From the NCBI RefSeq assembly GCF_005887635.2, contig NZ_CP040819.1, forward strand, positions 434,001 to 498,000: a stretch of DNA of 64,000 bases, read 5' to 3'. Within the stretch, counting starts at the first letter, position 1. Each line of letters opens with the position of its first letter. Position numbers and translations under genes: made by a program. The notes beneath the pieces are model-generated. The model made no database searches and was not told the DNA's origin. It worked only from the letters and a program-made list of their open reading frames with translations. Below, piece after piece: positions 43,757 to 52,551 of this stretch. This DNA is from Paroceanicella profunda. GTDB lineage: Bacteria > Pseudomonadota > Alphaproteobacteria > Rhodobacterales > Rhodobacteraceae.

Positions 43757-44043
43757 CGCAGACGCCGTGCACCGCGCGCAGGGCCGCGCCGGGGGGGGGT
43801 GACGTCGGCGTTCTGCCCGGCGGGCAGAACGAGGCCCGGCGAGCGCCCCTCCCGCAGGGTGGGGTCGAGACGGGCCTGGCCCCGGGAGAAACAGCGCCTC
43901 GGGGGGCATCGAGCCCCCGCTCGGCGCTGGCCGCGCGCGGCGGGGCTCCCGGCACGCCCGGCCTTTGCGCGCCCTGAATCGGGCGCCGGGCGGCGGCCGG
44001 ATTCCCGCATGGCGGGCGCCGCGCGACCATGCTAAGGGGAGCC

Positions 44044-46302
44044 ATGGCACATTTCCCTTCCAAGGACGACATTCTGGGCTGGATCCGGGAGAACCCCGGC
44101 GCAGTCGGCAAGCGCGAGATCGCCCGCGCCTTCAACGTGAAGGGCGCGGAGCGCATCGCGCTGAAGCAGCTCCTGCGCGAGATGCAGGCCGAGGGCGCCA
44201 TTCGCCGCGAGCGCAAGAGCTTCCGCGAGAAGGGCGCCCTGCCGCCGGTGAGCGTGCTCGTCGTCGAAGCGCCCGATGTCGACGGCGATCTCTTCGCCCA
44301 TCCGCAGGACTGGGACGGTGACGAGGCCCCGCCGCGCATCCTCTTCATCCCCGGGAAGGGCGACCCGGGGATCACCCAGGGCGACCGCATCCTCGCCCGG
44401 CTCACCCCCGCGCCGGAGCACGCCAGCGGGCATGCCTTCGAGGCCCGGCTCATCCGGCGCATCGGCGCCGGCCCGCGCCGCATCCTCGGGCTGTTCCGCA
44501 AGACCGACCAGGGCGGGCGCATCGTGCCCGTGGAGCGCAAGGCAGACCGCGACTGGCTGGTGCCGCACGGCGAACATGCCGGCGCGCGCGACGGCGAACT
44601 GGTCGAGGGCGAGATCGTCGGCAACCCGCGCCTCGGCCTGCCGCGCGCGAAGGTCATCGCCCGGCTGGGCGACCCGGCCGCCCCGCGCTCCGTCTCGCTC
44701 ATCGCCATCCATGAGCACGGGCTGCCGGTGGAATTCTCCGAGGAGGCCATCGCCGAGGCGCTCGCGGCAAAGCCCGTGCCCCTGGGCGACCGGGAGGACC
44801 TGCGCGCCCTGCCCCTGCTGACCATCGATCCCTCGGACGCCCGCGACCATGACGACGCGGTCTGCGCCCATGCGGATGACGACCCGGCCAATCCCGGCGG
44901 CCACGTGCTCTGGGTCGCCATCGCCGATGTGGCCCATTACGTGCGCCCCGGCTCGGCGCTGGACCGCGAGGCGCGCAAGCGCGGCAATTCCAGCTATTTC
45001 CCCGACCGGGTGGTGCCCATGCTGCCCGAGGAGCTCTCGGGCGACCTGTGCTCGCTGCATGAAGGTGTGGACCGGCCCTGCATCGCCCTGCGCATGGTGC
45101 TTTCCGCCGATGGCACCAAGCGCAGCCACCGTTTCACCCGCGGGCTGATGCGCTCGCCGGCCTCGCTGTCCTACGAGCAGGCGCAGGCGGCGCATGACGG
45201 CGCGCCGGACGCGGCCACCGCGCCGCTGCTCGAGACGGCCATCGCGCCGCTCTTCGCCGCCTACGGCGCGCTGAAGGCCGCGCGCGAGCGCCGCCAGCCG
45301 CTGGCCCTCGACCTGCCGGAGCGCAAGATCATCCTGTCCGAGGAGGGCGAGGTGCTCTCGGTCGCCTTCCGCGAGCGGTTCGACGCGCACAAGCTGATCG
45401 AGGAGTTCATGGTGCTCTCCAACGTCTGCGCCGCCGAGACGCTGGAGCGCCGCGCCCGCCCGCTGCTCTACCGCGCGCATGAGGAGCCCACCACCGAGAA
45501 GCTGGACGCCCTGCGCGAGATCGCCGAGAGCTGCGGCCTCACCCTCGCCAGGGGCCAGGTGTTGCAGACCGCGCAGTTCAACCGCCTGCTCGACCAGGCC
45601 GCGGGCTCCGACTTCTCCGAGATGATCAACCTCTCGGTGCTGCGCAGCCAGACCCAGGCCTATTACACCCGCGAGGCGATCGGCCATTTCGGCCTCGCGC
45701 TGGCGCGCTACGCGCATTTCACCTCGCCGATCCGCCGCTACGCGGACCTCGTGGTGCACCGGGCGCTGATCTCCGCGCATGGCTGGGGCAATGACGGGCT
45801 CACTGCCGAGGAGACCGACGCGCTGGAGGAGACGGCGAAGCACATCTCCATGACCGAGCGCCGCTCCATGGAAGCCGAGCGCGACACCACCGACCGCTAC
45901 CTTGCCGCCTTCCTGGCCGACCGGGTGGGCAACGAATTCGAGGGCAAGGTTTCCGGTGTCACCCGCTTCGGCCTGTTCATCCGCCTCACCGACACCGGGG
46001 CAGACGGGCTGGTGCCGATCTCCTCGCTGGGCCGCGAGTATTTCCACTATGACGCCGACAGCCAGACGCTGACCGGCGAGCGCACGCGCCGCGAGATCGG
46101 CCTGGGCATGCGCGCCACGGTACGCCTCGCCGAAGCGGTTCCGGTCACCGGCGGCCTGCTGTTCGAATTGCTGGAAATCGAAGGCAAGCCCGCCCCGCGC
46201 GGCGCCCCGGTGAAGGGCCGCGGCCCGGTGCCGCGCCGCAAGGCGGTGAAGGCCCGCTCCAAATCCTCCAAGCTGGAGAAGAAGGCGAAGCGGCGCTTCT
46301 GA
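44044..46302 (+). CDS. rnr: Ribonuclease R
   Basis: 3'-5' exoribonuclease of 752 residues. N-terminal helical HTH-like region (KREIARAFNVKGAERIALKQ), cold-shock-like domains, RNB catalytic domain with the metal-binding DPSDARDHDDAV motif near 260 and HFTSPIRRYADLVVHR, then an S1 domain (GKVSGVTRFGLFIRL) and a basic Lys/Arg tail. The ATG at 44044 directly follows AAGGGGAG; an ATG five codons earlier overlaps that ribosome site and was not used. It follows topA after a 287-base gap. Confidence 0.95.
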   Translation: MAHFPSKDDILGWIRENPGAVGKREIARAFNVKGAERIALKQLLREMQAEGAIRRERKSFREKGALPPVSVLVVEAPDVDGDLFAHPQDWDGDEAPPRILFIPGKGDPGITQGDRILARLTPAPEHASGHAFEARLIRRIGAGPRRILGLFRKTDQGGRIVPVERKADRDWLVPHGEHAGARDGELVEGEIVGNPRLGLPRAKVIARLGDPAAPRSVSLIAIHEHGLPVEFSEEAIAEALAAKPVPLGDREDLRALPLLTIDPSDARDHDDAVCAHADDDPANPGGHVLWVAIADVAHYVRPGSALDREARKRGNSSYFPDRVVPMLPEELSGDLCSLHEGVDRPCIALRMVLSADGTKRSHRFTRGLMRSPASLSYEQAQAAHDGAPDAATAPLLETAIAPLFAAYGALKAARERRQPLALDLPERKIILSEEGEVLSVAFRERFDAHKLIEEFMVLSNVCAAETLERRARPLLYRAHEEPTTEKLDALREIAESCGLTLARGQVLQTAQFNRLLDQAAGSDFSEMINLSVLRSQTQAYYTREAIGHFGLALARYAHFTSPIRRYADLVVHRALISAHGWGNDGLTAEETDALEETAKHISMTERRSMEAERDTTDRYLAAFLADRVGNEFEGKVSGVTRFGLFIRLTDTGADGLVPISSLGREYFHYDADSQTLTGERTRREIGLGMRATVRLAEAVPVTGGLLFELLEIEGKPAPRGAPVKGRGPVPRRKAVKARSKSSKLEKKAKRRF

Positions 46303-46581
46303 GCCGTTCGGTCTCCGGCGCGCGGGGCCTGTGGCCGCGGCTGCCTTGCCGCGTCCGCGAGCCCTGAGGGTGGCGCCATGCCCGGCCATCGCCGCGCCAC
46401 CGCCGAAGCGTGACGCGCCGCCCGTTCGCCCGTGCGAGGCGCCCCACCCCTTGCGCGGGCCAGCGCGCCCGGACGCCGGCCCGCGCGCCGGTGCTCCGCC
46501 GGCGGCAACGCGCCCCCGGCACCGCGCACGGGCGCGTCCTGCCCGCCTGCAGGATCCCGCATTTTCCCCTGCCTCCGCCCT

Positions 46582-46613
46582 CTTGAAGGGGGGGAAAGGG
46601 CATCCTATCTCAG
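46582..46613 (+). promoter_or_regulatory. Heat-shock (sigma-32) promoter of hsp20
   Basis: CTTG at 46582-46585, an 18-base spacer, then CCTATCTCAG at 46604-46613. This matches the alphaproteobacterial heat-shock promoter consensus CTTG-N17/18-CYTATNTNNG at every specified base. The spacer contains a run of seven Gs. Transcription would begin near 46617-46620, giving a leader of about 95 bases. Confidence 0.85.
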
Positions 46614-46619
46614 CCATGT

Positions 46620-46711
46620 CCGGAGGCCGCAACAGGGTCCGGGCAGCACGAAACAGGGCTCGTCCAGACGGAGGGCCCGGGCACTATCATCGCTCAAGAG
46701 AGGATGCTTCC
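46620..46711 (+). promoter_or_regulatory. ROSE-like RNA thermometer in the hsp20 leader
   Basis: The last stem pairs UCGCU (46690-46694) with the Shine-Dalgarno AGGA (46701-46704), leaving one bulged G, with a six-base loop and two further pairs (CA with UG). U(U/C)GCU facing AGGA with a bulged G is the signature of ROSE elements in alphaproteobacterial small heat shock mRNAs. Upstream, GUCCGGGC (46637-46644) can pair with GCCCGGGC (46675-46682), giving the multi-hairpin layout expected. Seven bases separate AGGA from the ATG. Confidence 0.75.
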
Positions 46712-47176
46712 ATGCGTAATTTCGACCTGACCCCGCTCTACCGTTCCACCGTCGGCTTCGACCGCCTTGCCCATCTCCTGGACAACGTGGCCGCCAATGG
46801 CGAGACCGGTCAGACCAGCTATCCGCCCTACAACATCGAGAAGACCGGCGAGAACACCTACCGCATCTCCATCGCGGTGGCCGGTTTCGCCGAGAGCGAC
46901 CTCTCGATCGAGACGCGCGACGGCGCGCTCGTGGTCTCCGGCCGCAGGTCCGAGACCGAGGGTGAACGCAGCTTCCTGCATCGTGGCATCGCCACCCGCG
47001 CCTTCGAGCGCCGCTTCCAGCTTGCCGATCATGTCCGTGCCACCGAGGCCCGGTCCGAGAACGGCCTGCTGCACATCGACCTCGTGCGCGAGATCCCCGA
47101 GGCACTGAAGCCCCGGCGCATCGAGATCGCCAGCGGCCCGGTGGTGAACAACGAAGCGCCGCAGCTGCAGAACTGA
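46712..47176 (+). CDS. Small heat shock protein, Hsp20/IbpA type
   Basis: 154 residues. ATP-independent chaperone that binds unfolding proteins. N-terminal MRNFDLTPLYRSTVGFDRL and YPPYNIEKTGENTYRISIAVAGF match class A bacterial IbpA-like proteins; the alpha-crystallin core runs ~38-125 with ERRFQLADHV and the ENGLLHIDL motif. The C-terminal I-x-I motif is represented by RRIEIAS. Expression appears to be set by a sigma-32 promoter and an RNA thermometer. Confidence 0.94.
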   Translation: MRNFDLTPLYRSTVGFDRLAHLLDNVAANGETGQTSYPPYNIEKTGENTYRISIAVAGFAESDLSIETRDGALVVSGRRSETEGERSFLHRGIATRAFERRFQLADHVRATEARSENGLLHIDLVREIPEALKPRRIEIASGPVVNNEAPQLQN

Positions 47177-47638
47177 GACTCCGCTCCGCCCGGCCCCTCC
47201 CCCCTCTCGGGGCCGGACGTCTGAGCGAAGCGAGGCCCGCGTCCCCCTCGGCGCGGGCCTCATTCCGTTTCCGCCCCCGTGGCGAACCACGCGAGCCGGA
47301 TCGTGGCAGGCTCCGCCCTCCGCGCCTCTGCCCGCGGGACGCCGGGCCATGGCCGTCGCCTCATGCACCGCATCGGGCGGCTCGCTGGCCGGGCATTCAG
47401 CATGTGAAGAACGCACCGCGCGGCAGCCGTCCCGCACCCGGCCTTCCCGGGCCGGAGCGACGCATTTCCGGCAGGTTGCCCGGCATTCCCGATGTCATCC
47501 CCCCCGTGAGGCACAGCCCGGCGTGCGCCGGGTAACCAACACTTGTCCGGACTGTTTCGTTGAGCCGCGCCGCCGCGCCCTGCACCCTGAGCGCAGGACG
47601 TACCAGCCGCAGACCGGCGCCGACGACGGGGACTGACC
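47177..47638. other. Intergenic region after hsp20
   Basis: 462 bases. It begins with the hsp20 terminator at 47232-47261. The remainder shows no gene I can support; several overlapping short frames on both strands lack ribosome sites and family resemblance. Confidence 0.6.
47232..47261 (+). terminator. Terminator after hsp20
   Basis: Perfect 10-base-pair stem GAGGCCCGCG/CGCGGGCCTC with a 10-base loop, followed by ATTCCGTTT. The U-tract is broken but the stem is strong and lies 55 bases after the hsp20 stop. Confidence 0.7.
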
Positions 47639-47902
47639 ATGACCAGCATGACCACATCGCGCCCAGCCCGTGGACCCGCCCCGAGGCCGGGGCTGCGTCG
47701 GGTGATGGCCCGGCTGGCGCCTGTGACGCCCGGGCAGCGCCGGCGGATGCGCTTCGTGCTCTCCGGGGTCCTGCTGGGCTCGGCCGGTGGCGCCGGGGTG
47801 GACGTGACCGGCCTGGGTCCGGCGGTCGACGGCACGCTGGCCTGCTGCATCATCGGCGGGGTCATCGGCGACAGGCTCAGCCGGCTGAGGGCCCGGCTGT
47901 GA
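47639..47902 (+). CDS. Possible small membrane protein, 87 residues
   Basis: Basic N-terminal half (many Arg/Pro) followed by a hydrophobic, Gly-rich stretch (FVLSGVLLGSAGGAGVDVTG and TLACCIIGGVIGD) that could form one or two short membrane segments. No family recognised and only a weak ribosome site (GGGGA). It is convergent with the next gene at a 34-base distance. It may not be a real gene. Confidence 0.4.
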   Translation: MTSMTTSRPARGPAPRPGLRRVMARLAPVTPGQRRRMRFVLSGVLLGSAGGAGVDVTGLGPAVDGTLACCIIGGVIGDRLSRLRARL

Positions 47903-47936
47903 GCCCGGCGGGCCCGTGCGGCGGCATGCCTGCGGC

Positions 47937-48272
47937 TCAGCCGCCGGAAGTGCTGCCCGACAGGTCCTCGTAGGCGCGGCGCCATTCCATCGCCTCGCGC
48001 CGGGCGTTGCCGAGGCCGGACATCGTGGCCTCCAGCTCCGAATCCTTCGCCGCCATCTGGCGGGCGAGGTCGCGGCGCATCTCCCCCAGTTCCAGCATCG
48101 CGGCATCCCGGGCGTCGAGCGCGCGGCGCACGGTTTCCTCGGCCGGCTCCTGCGGATGCGGCAGGCCGGAGGGCCGGTTGAGGCGCAGGAACAGCCAGCA
48201 GCACACCCAGCCGACCGCCACCGCCAGCACCAGAACGATCGCGATCACCAACGTAAGTCTAGTTGCGTCCAT
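47937..48272 (-). CDS. Membrane-anchored coiled-coil protein, unknown
   Basis: 111 residues: an N-terminal membrane helix (about 6-30) and then a charged helical segment (RRALDARDAAMLELGEMRRD, RQMAAKDSELEATMS) likely to form a coiled coil. Its ATG overlaps the end of the OmpA-family gene by 14 bases, so the two are co-translated. Probably an envelope protein working with the OmpA-family partner; no named family. Confidence 0.65.
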   Translation of the reverse strand: MDATRLTLVIAIVLVLAVAVGWVCCWLFLRLNRPSGLPHPQEPAEETVRRALDARDAAMLELGEMRRDLARQMAAKDSELEATMSGLGNARREAMEWRRAYEDLSGSTSGG

Positions 48273-50175
48273 CGGGCTCCTCCAGGATGCGCAGGCCGAT
48301 GCGGCGGTTCAGCGCCCGGCCGGCCTCTGTCGCGTTGTCGGCGATCGGGTCCGCCTCGCCATAGCCCTTCGCCCGCAGCCTGTCGAGCGGCACCCCGCGC
48401 GCGACCAGCGCCTCCAGCACCGCCTGGGCCCGGTCACGGCTCAGCCGCAGATTCAGCTCGTCCGAGCCGCTGGTATCGGTGTAGGCGCCCACCTCGAACA
48501 CCGCCGGGGCGCAACCCTTCAGCGTGGCAGCCAGCGCCTCGACCACCGGCAGGCTCTCCGGGTCGATCTGTGTGGAGGCCGGCGCGAAGATGATTTGTTG
48601 CGCGGCCAGCGCGGCGCGCATCTCGTCCAGGCAGGTGTCGGGCGCCGGCAGGCTGGCGCGCGCCGCCGCTTCCGCGTCATAGGAGACGGTGAGCCGCAGC
48701 GTGCGGTCCGCCCCGGTCACCGGGGTGAGCAGCGCCCGCGCCTCCGCCCTGCCGTCGGGGTCCAGCGTGCGCCCGGCGAGGCTGAGATCGGCCTCCTCCA
48801 CCACCAGGATGCCGTTCTCCAGCAGCGCCAGCGCCTTCAGCCCGGCCATCACCCGGCCGGACCAGCCGTCCGGCAACGTGGGCTCCACGATCATCCGGTC
48901 CTCCACCTGCTCGCTGCCGAACAGCGACACCGCGAAGGTGTAGAGCGCCAGCTTGCCGGCCTCGTTGGGCATCGGACCGCTGAGGGCGACCCTGCCGTCC
49001 GCGTCGCGCTTGGCGCGGAACTCCGCCGGCGGCAGGGTGGCGAGAGAGAGGGCGCCCTCCTCCTCCCCGTCGTCCGTGCCGATCTGCGCCTCGAGCGAGA
49101 ACATCGCCGGCAGGGCGTCGCGCAGCTTCGTGACCTCGGCATCGAACAGGTCCGGGTCCACCTCGGGCGGCGCGTCCAGCACCACGTCCGTGTCCACGAA
49201 GGAGAGCACGCCGCCGCCGAGCGCCGCGACGGCGTCGAGCCCGGACATCACCGCCGCGCCCCAGTCCGCCGAGGGCGCGCCGAGCCCTTCCGTGCAGTGC
49301 GGGGCGCCGGCGGGCGCGCCCGGGCCCGGCGCCTCTCCGGAGGAGCCGGTCACGCCCAGGGCCACCAGGCGCTGCTCGATGGCCCGGGCCTCCTCACGCG
49401 ACTGGGCGGTGCAGGCTTCCAGGTGCATCGGCGCGGGGGGGTCCGTGTCGCCCCCACCGGTACGCGCGGCGGCGAGCGAGAACACGTAGGGGCTCACCAG
49501 CGGGCGCGGCGCGATGATGTCGAGCCCGGAGAGGCAATTGCCGCCCGCGGCGCGCAGCGCCTGCGTCAGCCGCGCCGCGGCCTCCGGCGAGGCGGCGACG
49601 CCGGAGATGGTCACCGCGCAGCGCGCCAGCCCGATCTGCGCCTTGCCCAGGCCGGTGAGCGCCGTGATGGCAAGGTCGAGCGAGCGCGCCCATTCCGCGC
49701 CGGGCGCGGCATGCATCACCTGGGTGGAATCGTCGAGATCCACCCCGCCGGCGGTCTCGCCGATGGTGCCGATGGCGGCGTCCAGCCGGGCGCGGCTGCC
49801 GTCGTCGGGCAGGATGCCGGCGAGGGTGACCCGCGCCTCGTCGCGCAGGATCTCGACGCGGAAGGCGATGTCCGGGTCGGGGGCGGGTGGGCGCAGGCTG
49901 GTGGCATCGCGCAGCCGCCAGGCGGAGACCAGCCGCCCCGCCACCTCGCGCGCCGCCGTGCGCGCCGCCGCGTCCGGCGCGTCGCCGCCCAGTGTCACCT
50001 CCAGCCCGTCCGCCGTCACCGTGGCCCAGTGCAGCCCGGCCGCGGTGAGCATGCGGTCCAGCCCCGCGACGGTTTCTGCCTCGATGCGGCGGGTGAGCGC
50101 GGCGCCGGCTCCATAGCTCGCCGCGCCCAGGCCGAGCACGGAAAGCGTCAGGAAGATGGCCGCGCGGCTTCGCAT
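48259..50175 (-). CDS. OmpA-family envelope protein with long N-terminal region
   Basis: 638 residues. An N-terminal signal or anchor (residues ~6-26) is followed by several ~70-residue alpha/beta repeats resembling BON-type domains (LHWATVTADGLEVTLGG, ITGLGKAQIGLARCAVTISG and similar), and the C-terminal ~110 residues are a peptidoglycan-binding OmpA domain (IIFAPASTQIDPESLPVVE, VGAYTDTSGSDELNLRLS, GYGEADPIADN). It probably tethers an envelope structure to the cell wall. Found widely in Rhodobacterales; not functionally characterised to my knowledge. Confidence 0.85.
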   Translation of the reverse strand: MRSRAAIFLTLSVLGLGAASYGAGAALTRRIEAETVAGLDRMLTAAGLHWATVTADGLEVTLGGDAPDAAARTAAREVAGRLVSAWRLRDATSLRPPAPDPDIAFRVEILRDEARVTLAGILPDDGSRARLDAAIGTIGETAGGVDLDDSTQVMHAAPGAEWARSLDLAITALTGLGKAQIGLARCAVTISGVAASPEAAARLTQALRAAGGNCLSGLDIIAPRPLVSPYVFSLAAARTGGGDTDPPAPMHLEACTAQSREEARAIEQRLVALGVTGSSGEAPGPGAPAGAPHCTEGLGAPSADWGAAVMSGLDAVAALGGGVLSFVDTDVVLDAPPEVDPDLFDAEVTKLRDALPAMFSLEAQIGTDDGEEEGALSLATLPPAEFRAKRDADGRVALSGPMPNEAGKLALYTFAVSLFGSEQVEDRMIVEPTLPDGWSGRVMAGLKALALLENGILVVEEADLSLAGRTLDPDGRAEARALLTPVTGADRTLRLTVSYDAEAAARASLPAPDTCLDEMRAALAAQQIIFAPASTQIDPESLPVVEALAATLKGCAPAVFEVGAYTDTSGSDELNLRLSRDRAQAVLEALVARGVPLDRLRAKGYGEADPIADNATEAGRALNRRIGLRILEEPDGRN

Positions 50176-50252
50176 CGGACTGCCTCTGTCTGCCGGGAAA
50201 ACTGTTCCCGGGTGTTAGGCCAGCCCCGCCCCCGTTGCAAGGGCGGGCGCGA

Positions 50253-51218
50253 TCACACCAGCCCGGCCAGCCCGAAGGCCAGCGCCACGATCAGGCCGGC
50301 GTCGCGGTTGGCGCGAAACAGCCGCATGCACAGATCGGTGTCGTGAATGTCGAGGCGCCGAAGCTGCCAGGCGAGGTGCAGCGCGAAGCCCGCCAGCCCG
50401 GCCAGGCACAGCACCAGCGAGAGGCCGGTGGTCACCGTCAGCACCGCCAGCCCGATCAGCGCCACCGAGGCCACGAGGAACCCCGCCAGCCAGGCATGGG
50501 TGTTCTCGCCGAACAGCCGCGCGGTGGACTTCACCCCGATCAGCGCATCGTCCTCCCGGTCCTGGTGGGCGTAGATCGTGTCATAGAACAGCGTCCAGCA
50601 GATGCCGGCCGCGTAGAGCGCGAGGCTGGGCAGGCCGAAGCCCTGCGCATGCGCCGCCCAGGCCAGCAGCGCGCCCCAGTTGAACGCGAGGCCGAGAAAC
50701 ACCTGCGGCCACCAGGTGAACCGCTTGGCGAACGGGTACACCGCCACGGGCAGCAGCGAGAGCACCCCGAGCCAGATCGCCGCCGCCGGGAAGCTGAGCA
50801 GGATCGCGAGGGCGATCAGCGCCTGCACCACCATCCAGCCGGCCGCGCCGCGCACGCTCACCTGCCCGGAGGGAATCGGGCGCGAGCGGGTGCGGGCCAC
50901 CTGGCCGTCCACGTGGCGGTCGGAGATGTCGTTCCAGGTGCAGCCGGCGCCGCGCATCAGGAAGGCGCCCAGCCCGCAGCCCGCGAAGATCCACAGATCG
51001 GCGAGGCGCGGCCCTCCCGGGTCCGCCGCCATCGCCAGCCCCAGCCCCCACCAGCAGGGCAGCAGCAGCAGCCAGGTGCCGGCTGGCCGGTCGGCGCGCG
51101 ACAGCCGCAGCCAGGGCCGCGACCAGGGCGGACAGAACCGGTCGACCCAGTTTTCGGCCGTTGCGTCGGCCACTCTTCCATCGGGGGCGCTTTGAGCGCT
51201 AGAAACATGCTCGGACAT
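50253..51218 (-). CDS. ubiA: 4-hydroxybenzoate polyprenyltransferase
   Basis: Membrane prenyltransferase of ubiquinone synthesis, about 321 residues with nine or so hydrophobic segments. First Asp-rich motif NDISDRHVDGQVARTRSRP and second DTIYAHQDREDD are both present. I chose the ATG at 51218; a GTG at 51242 would add eight residues but overlap rsmE further. No Shine-Dalgarno is obvious. The start lies head-to-head with rsmE. Confidence 0.94.
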   Translation of the reverse strand: MSEHVSSAQSAPDGRVADATAENWVDRFCPPWSRPWLRLSRADRPAGTWLLLLPCWWGLGLAMAADPGGPRLADLWIFAGCGLGAFLMRGAGCTWNDISDRHVDGQVARTRSRPIPSGQVSVRGAAGWMVVQALIALAILLSFPAAAIWLGVLSLLPVAVYPFAKRFTWWPQVFLGLAFNWGALLAWAAHAQGFGLPSLALYAAGICWTLFYDTIYAHQDREDDALIGVKSTARLFGENTHAWLAGFLVASVALIGLAVLTVTTGLSLVLCLAGLAGFALHLAWQLRRLDIHDTDLCMRLFRANRDAGLIVALAFGLAGLV

Positions 51219-51228
51219 GGAATGCGTT

Positions 51229-51969
51229 ATGACAGACGACACGGCAAAGATCAGGCTTTTTGTTGAGGCCCCGCTGGCGGCGGGCGCCCCGGTTCCGCTG
51301 ACCCGCGAACAGGCGCATTACCTGTTCTCGGTGATGCGGCTCGGGCCCGGCGGACGGGTGGCGCTGTTCAACGGGCGGGACGGGGAATGGCAGGCCGAGG
51401 TGCTGGAGGCCGGCAAGCGCGCCGGGCTGCTCGGCTGCCTCAGCCAGAGCGCGCGGCAGGGCTTGCCGCCGGACCTGTGGCTGCTCTTCGCCCCGATCAA
51501 GAAGGCCAGGACGGACTTCATCGTGGAGAAGGCCACCGAGCTGGGCGTGCGCCGCATCCAGCCGGTGTTCACCCGCCACACCAATTCCGAGCGCCTGCGC
51601 CCGGACCGCCTGCAAGCGCATTGCGTGGAGGCCGCCGAGCAGTGCGGCGGCACCTATGTGCCCGAGCTCGCCGACCCCGCGCCGCTGGACCGGGTGCTGG
51701 CGGACTGGGAACCCCGCCGCTCGCTGATCTTCTGCGACGAATCGCGTGACGCCCGGCCGCTGCATGCGGTGGCGCCCTCGGCCCCCGCGGCGCTGCTCAT
51801 CGGCCCGGAGGGGGGCTTTGCCGCCGACGAGGCCGCCCGGCTGCGCGGGCTGCCCTTCGTGGTGCCGGTGTCGCTGGGGCCGCGCATCCTGCGCGCCGAC
51901 ACCGCCGCCGCCGCCGCCATCGCCCTGTGGCAGGCCCGGCAGGGCGACTGGAGCGGGGCCGGCGCGTGA
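51229..51969 (+). CDS. rsmE: 16S rRNA m3U1498 methyltransferase
   Basis: SPOUT-family RNA methyltransferase of 246 residues. The PUA-like N-terminal part reads IRLFVEAPL, HYLFSVMRLGPGG, and the SPOUT part has KKARTDFIVEKATELGV, RHTNSERL, LLIGPEGGFAADE and SLGPRILRADTA (knot). The ATG at 51229 has a weak GGA spaced correctly; the ATG at 51217 overlaps the ubiA start codon on the other strand. Followed by a coupled membrane protein and gshA. Confidence 0.95.
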   Translation: MTDDTAKIRLFVEAPLAAGAPVPLTREQAHYLFSVMRLGPGGRVALFNGRDGEWQAEVLEAGKRAGLLGCLSQSARQGLPPDLWLLFAPIKKARTDFIVEKATELGVRRIQPVFTRHTNSERLRPDRLQAHCVEAAEQCGGTYVPELADPAPLDRVLADWEPRRSLIFCDESRDARPLHAVAPSAPAALLIGPEGGFAADEAARLRGLPFVVPVSLGPRILRADTAAAAAIALWQARQGDWSGAGA

Positions 51970-52496
51970 GCTTCCTGCGCCCCCCGGTTCAGGCAGCCCT
52001 GCTGCGCTGGGGCGAGAGCGGCGCGCTGGCGCTGTTCGCGCTGGTCCTGGGCTGGGCCGGCTGGCGCTCCGGGCTGCGCGGGGGCGCGGTGATGCCGGTG
52101 GTCTGGGGCGCGGGGGCACTGGTTCTGGCCGGGCTGGCGCTGAGCGCCTTCCGCAAGGCCCGGCTTGCGCGCGACACCAGCGCGCCCGGGGTGGTCACCG
52201 TCACCGAGTGGCGCATCGGCTACATGGGCCCGGTGACCGGCGGGTTCGTCGATCTCCCGGCGCTGAACCGCATCAGCCTGTCGCCCGGGCCGGACGGCCC
52301 GGTGTGGCACCTGCAGGACGACGGCGGCCGCGCGCTGGCCGTTCCGGCCGCCGCCCGGGGGGCCGAACGGCTCTACGACGCGCTCTCGCCCCTGCCCGGC
52401 TTCAACTGGCCCAGGGCGCTCGCCCTGATCGACACGCCGCCGGCCCGGCCGGTCACACTCTGGGAAAAGCCGGGACTGAACCTTCGTCGCCCTTGA
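51966..52496 (+). CDS. Small membrane protein, unknown
   Basis: 176 residues beginning with a GTG that overlaps the rsmE stop as GTGA. Two hydrophobic helices at about 19-35 and 44-63 are followed by a soluble domain with a PH-like strand pattern (VVTVTEWRIGYMGPVTGG, LNRISLSPGPDGPVWHL). It is conserved at this spot between rsmE and gshA in related bacteria as far as I recall; function unknown. Confidence 0.7.
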   Translation: MSFLRPPVQAALLRWGESGALALFALVLGWAGWRSGLRGGAVMPVVWGAGALVLAGLALSAFRKARLARDTSAPGVVTVTEWRIGYMGPVTGGFVDLPALNRISLSPGPDGPVWHLQDDGGRALAVPAAARGAERLYDALSPLPGFNWPRALALIDTPPARPVTLWEKPGLNLRRP

Positions 52497-52551
52497 AAGC
52501 ATGCGGGTACATGTTTATTCACCGGCAGGTCAACATCACAAGGAGGGCCGC

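Larger units (their letters stand above)
46303..46711. other. rnr-hsp20 intergenic region with heat-shock promoter and thermometer leader
   Basis: 409 bases. The first ~270 bases are GC-rich and hold no gene I can support. The last ~130 contain the sigma-32 promoter match (46582-46613) and the structured 5' leader of the hsp20 gene (about 46620-46711). Confidence 0.75.

Noticed and set aside
43757..44043. Nine-G run at 43791-43799 considered as a phase-variable tract
   Set aside because: It is intergenic between topA and rnr, not inside a gene or clear promoter, so no phase-variation role can be argued.
47349..47636. Several overlapping short ORFs after hsp20
   Set aside because: No ribosome sites, family resemblance or coding-type composition; overlapping frames on both strands are equally open.
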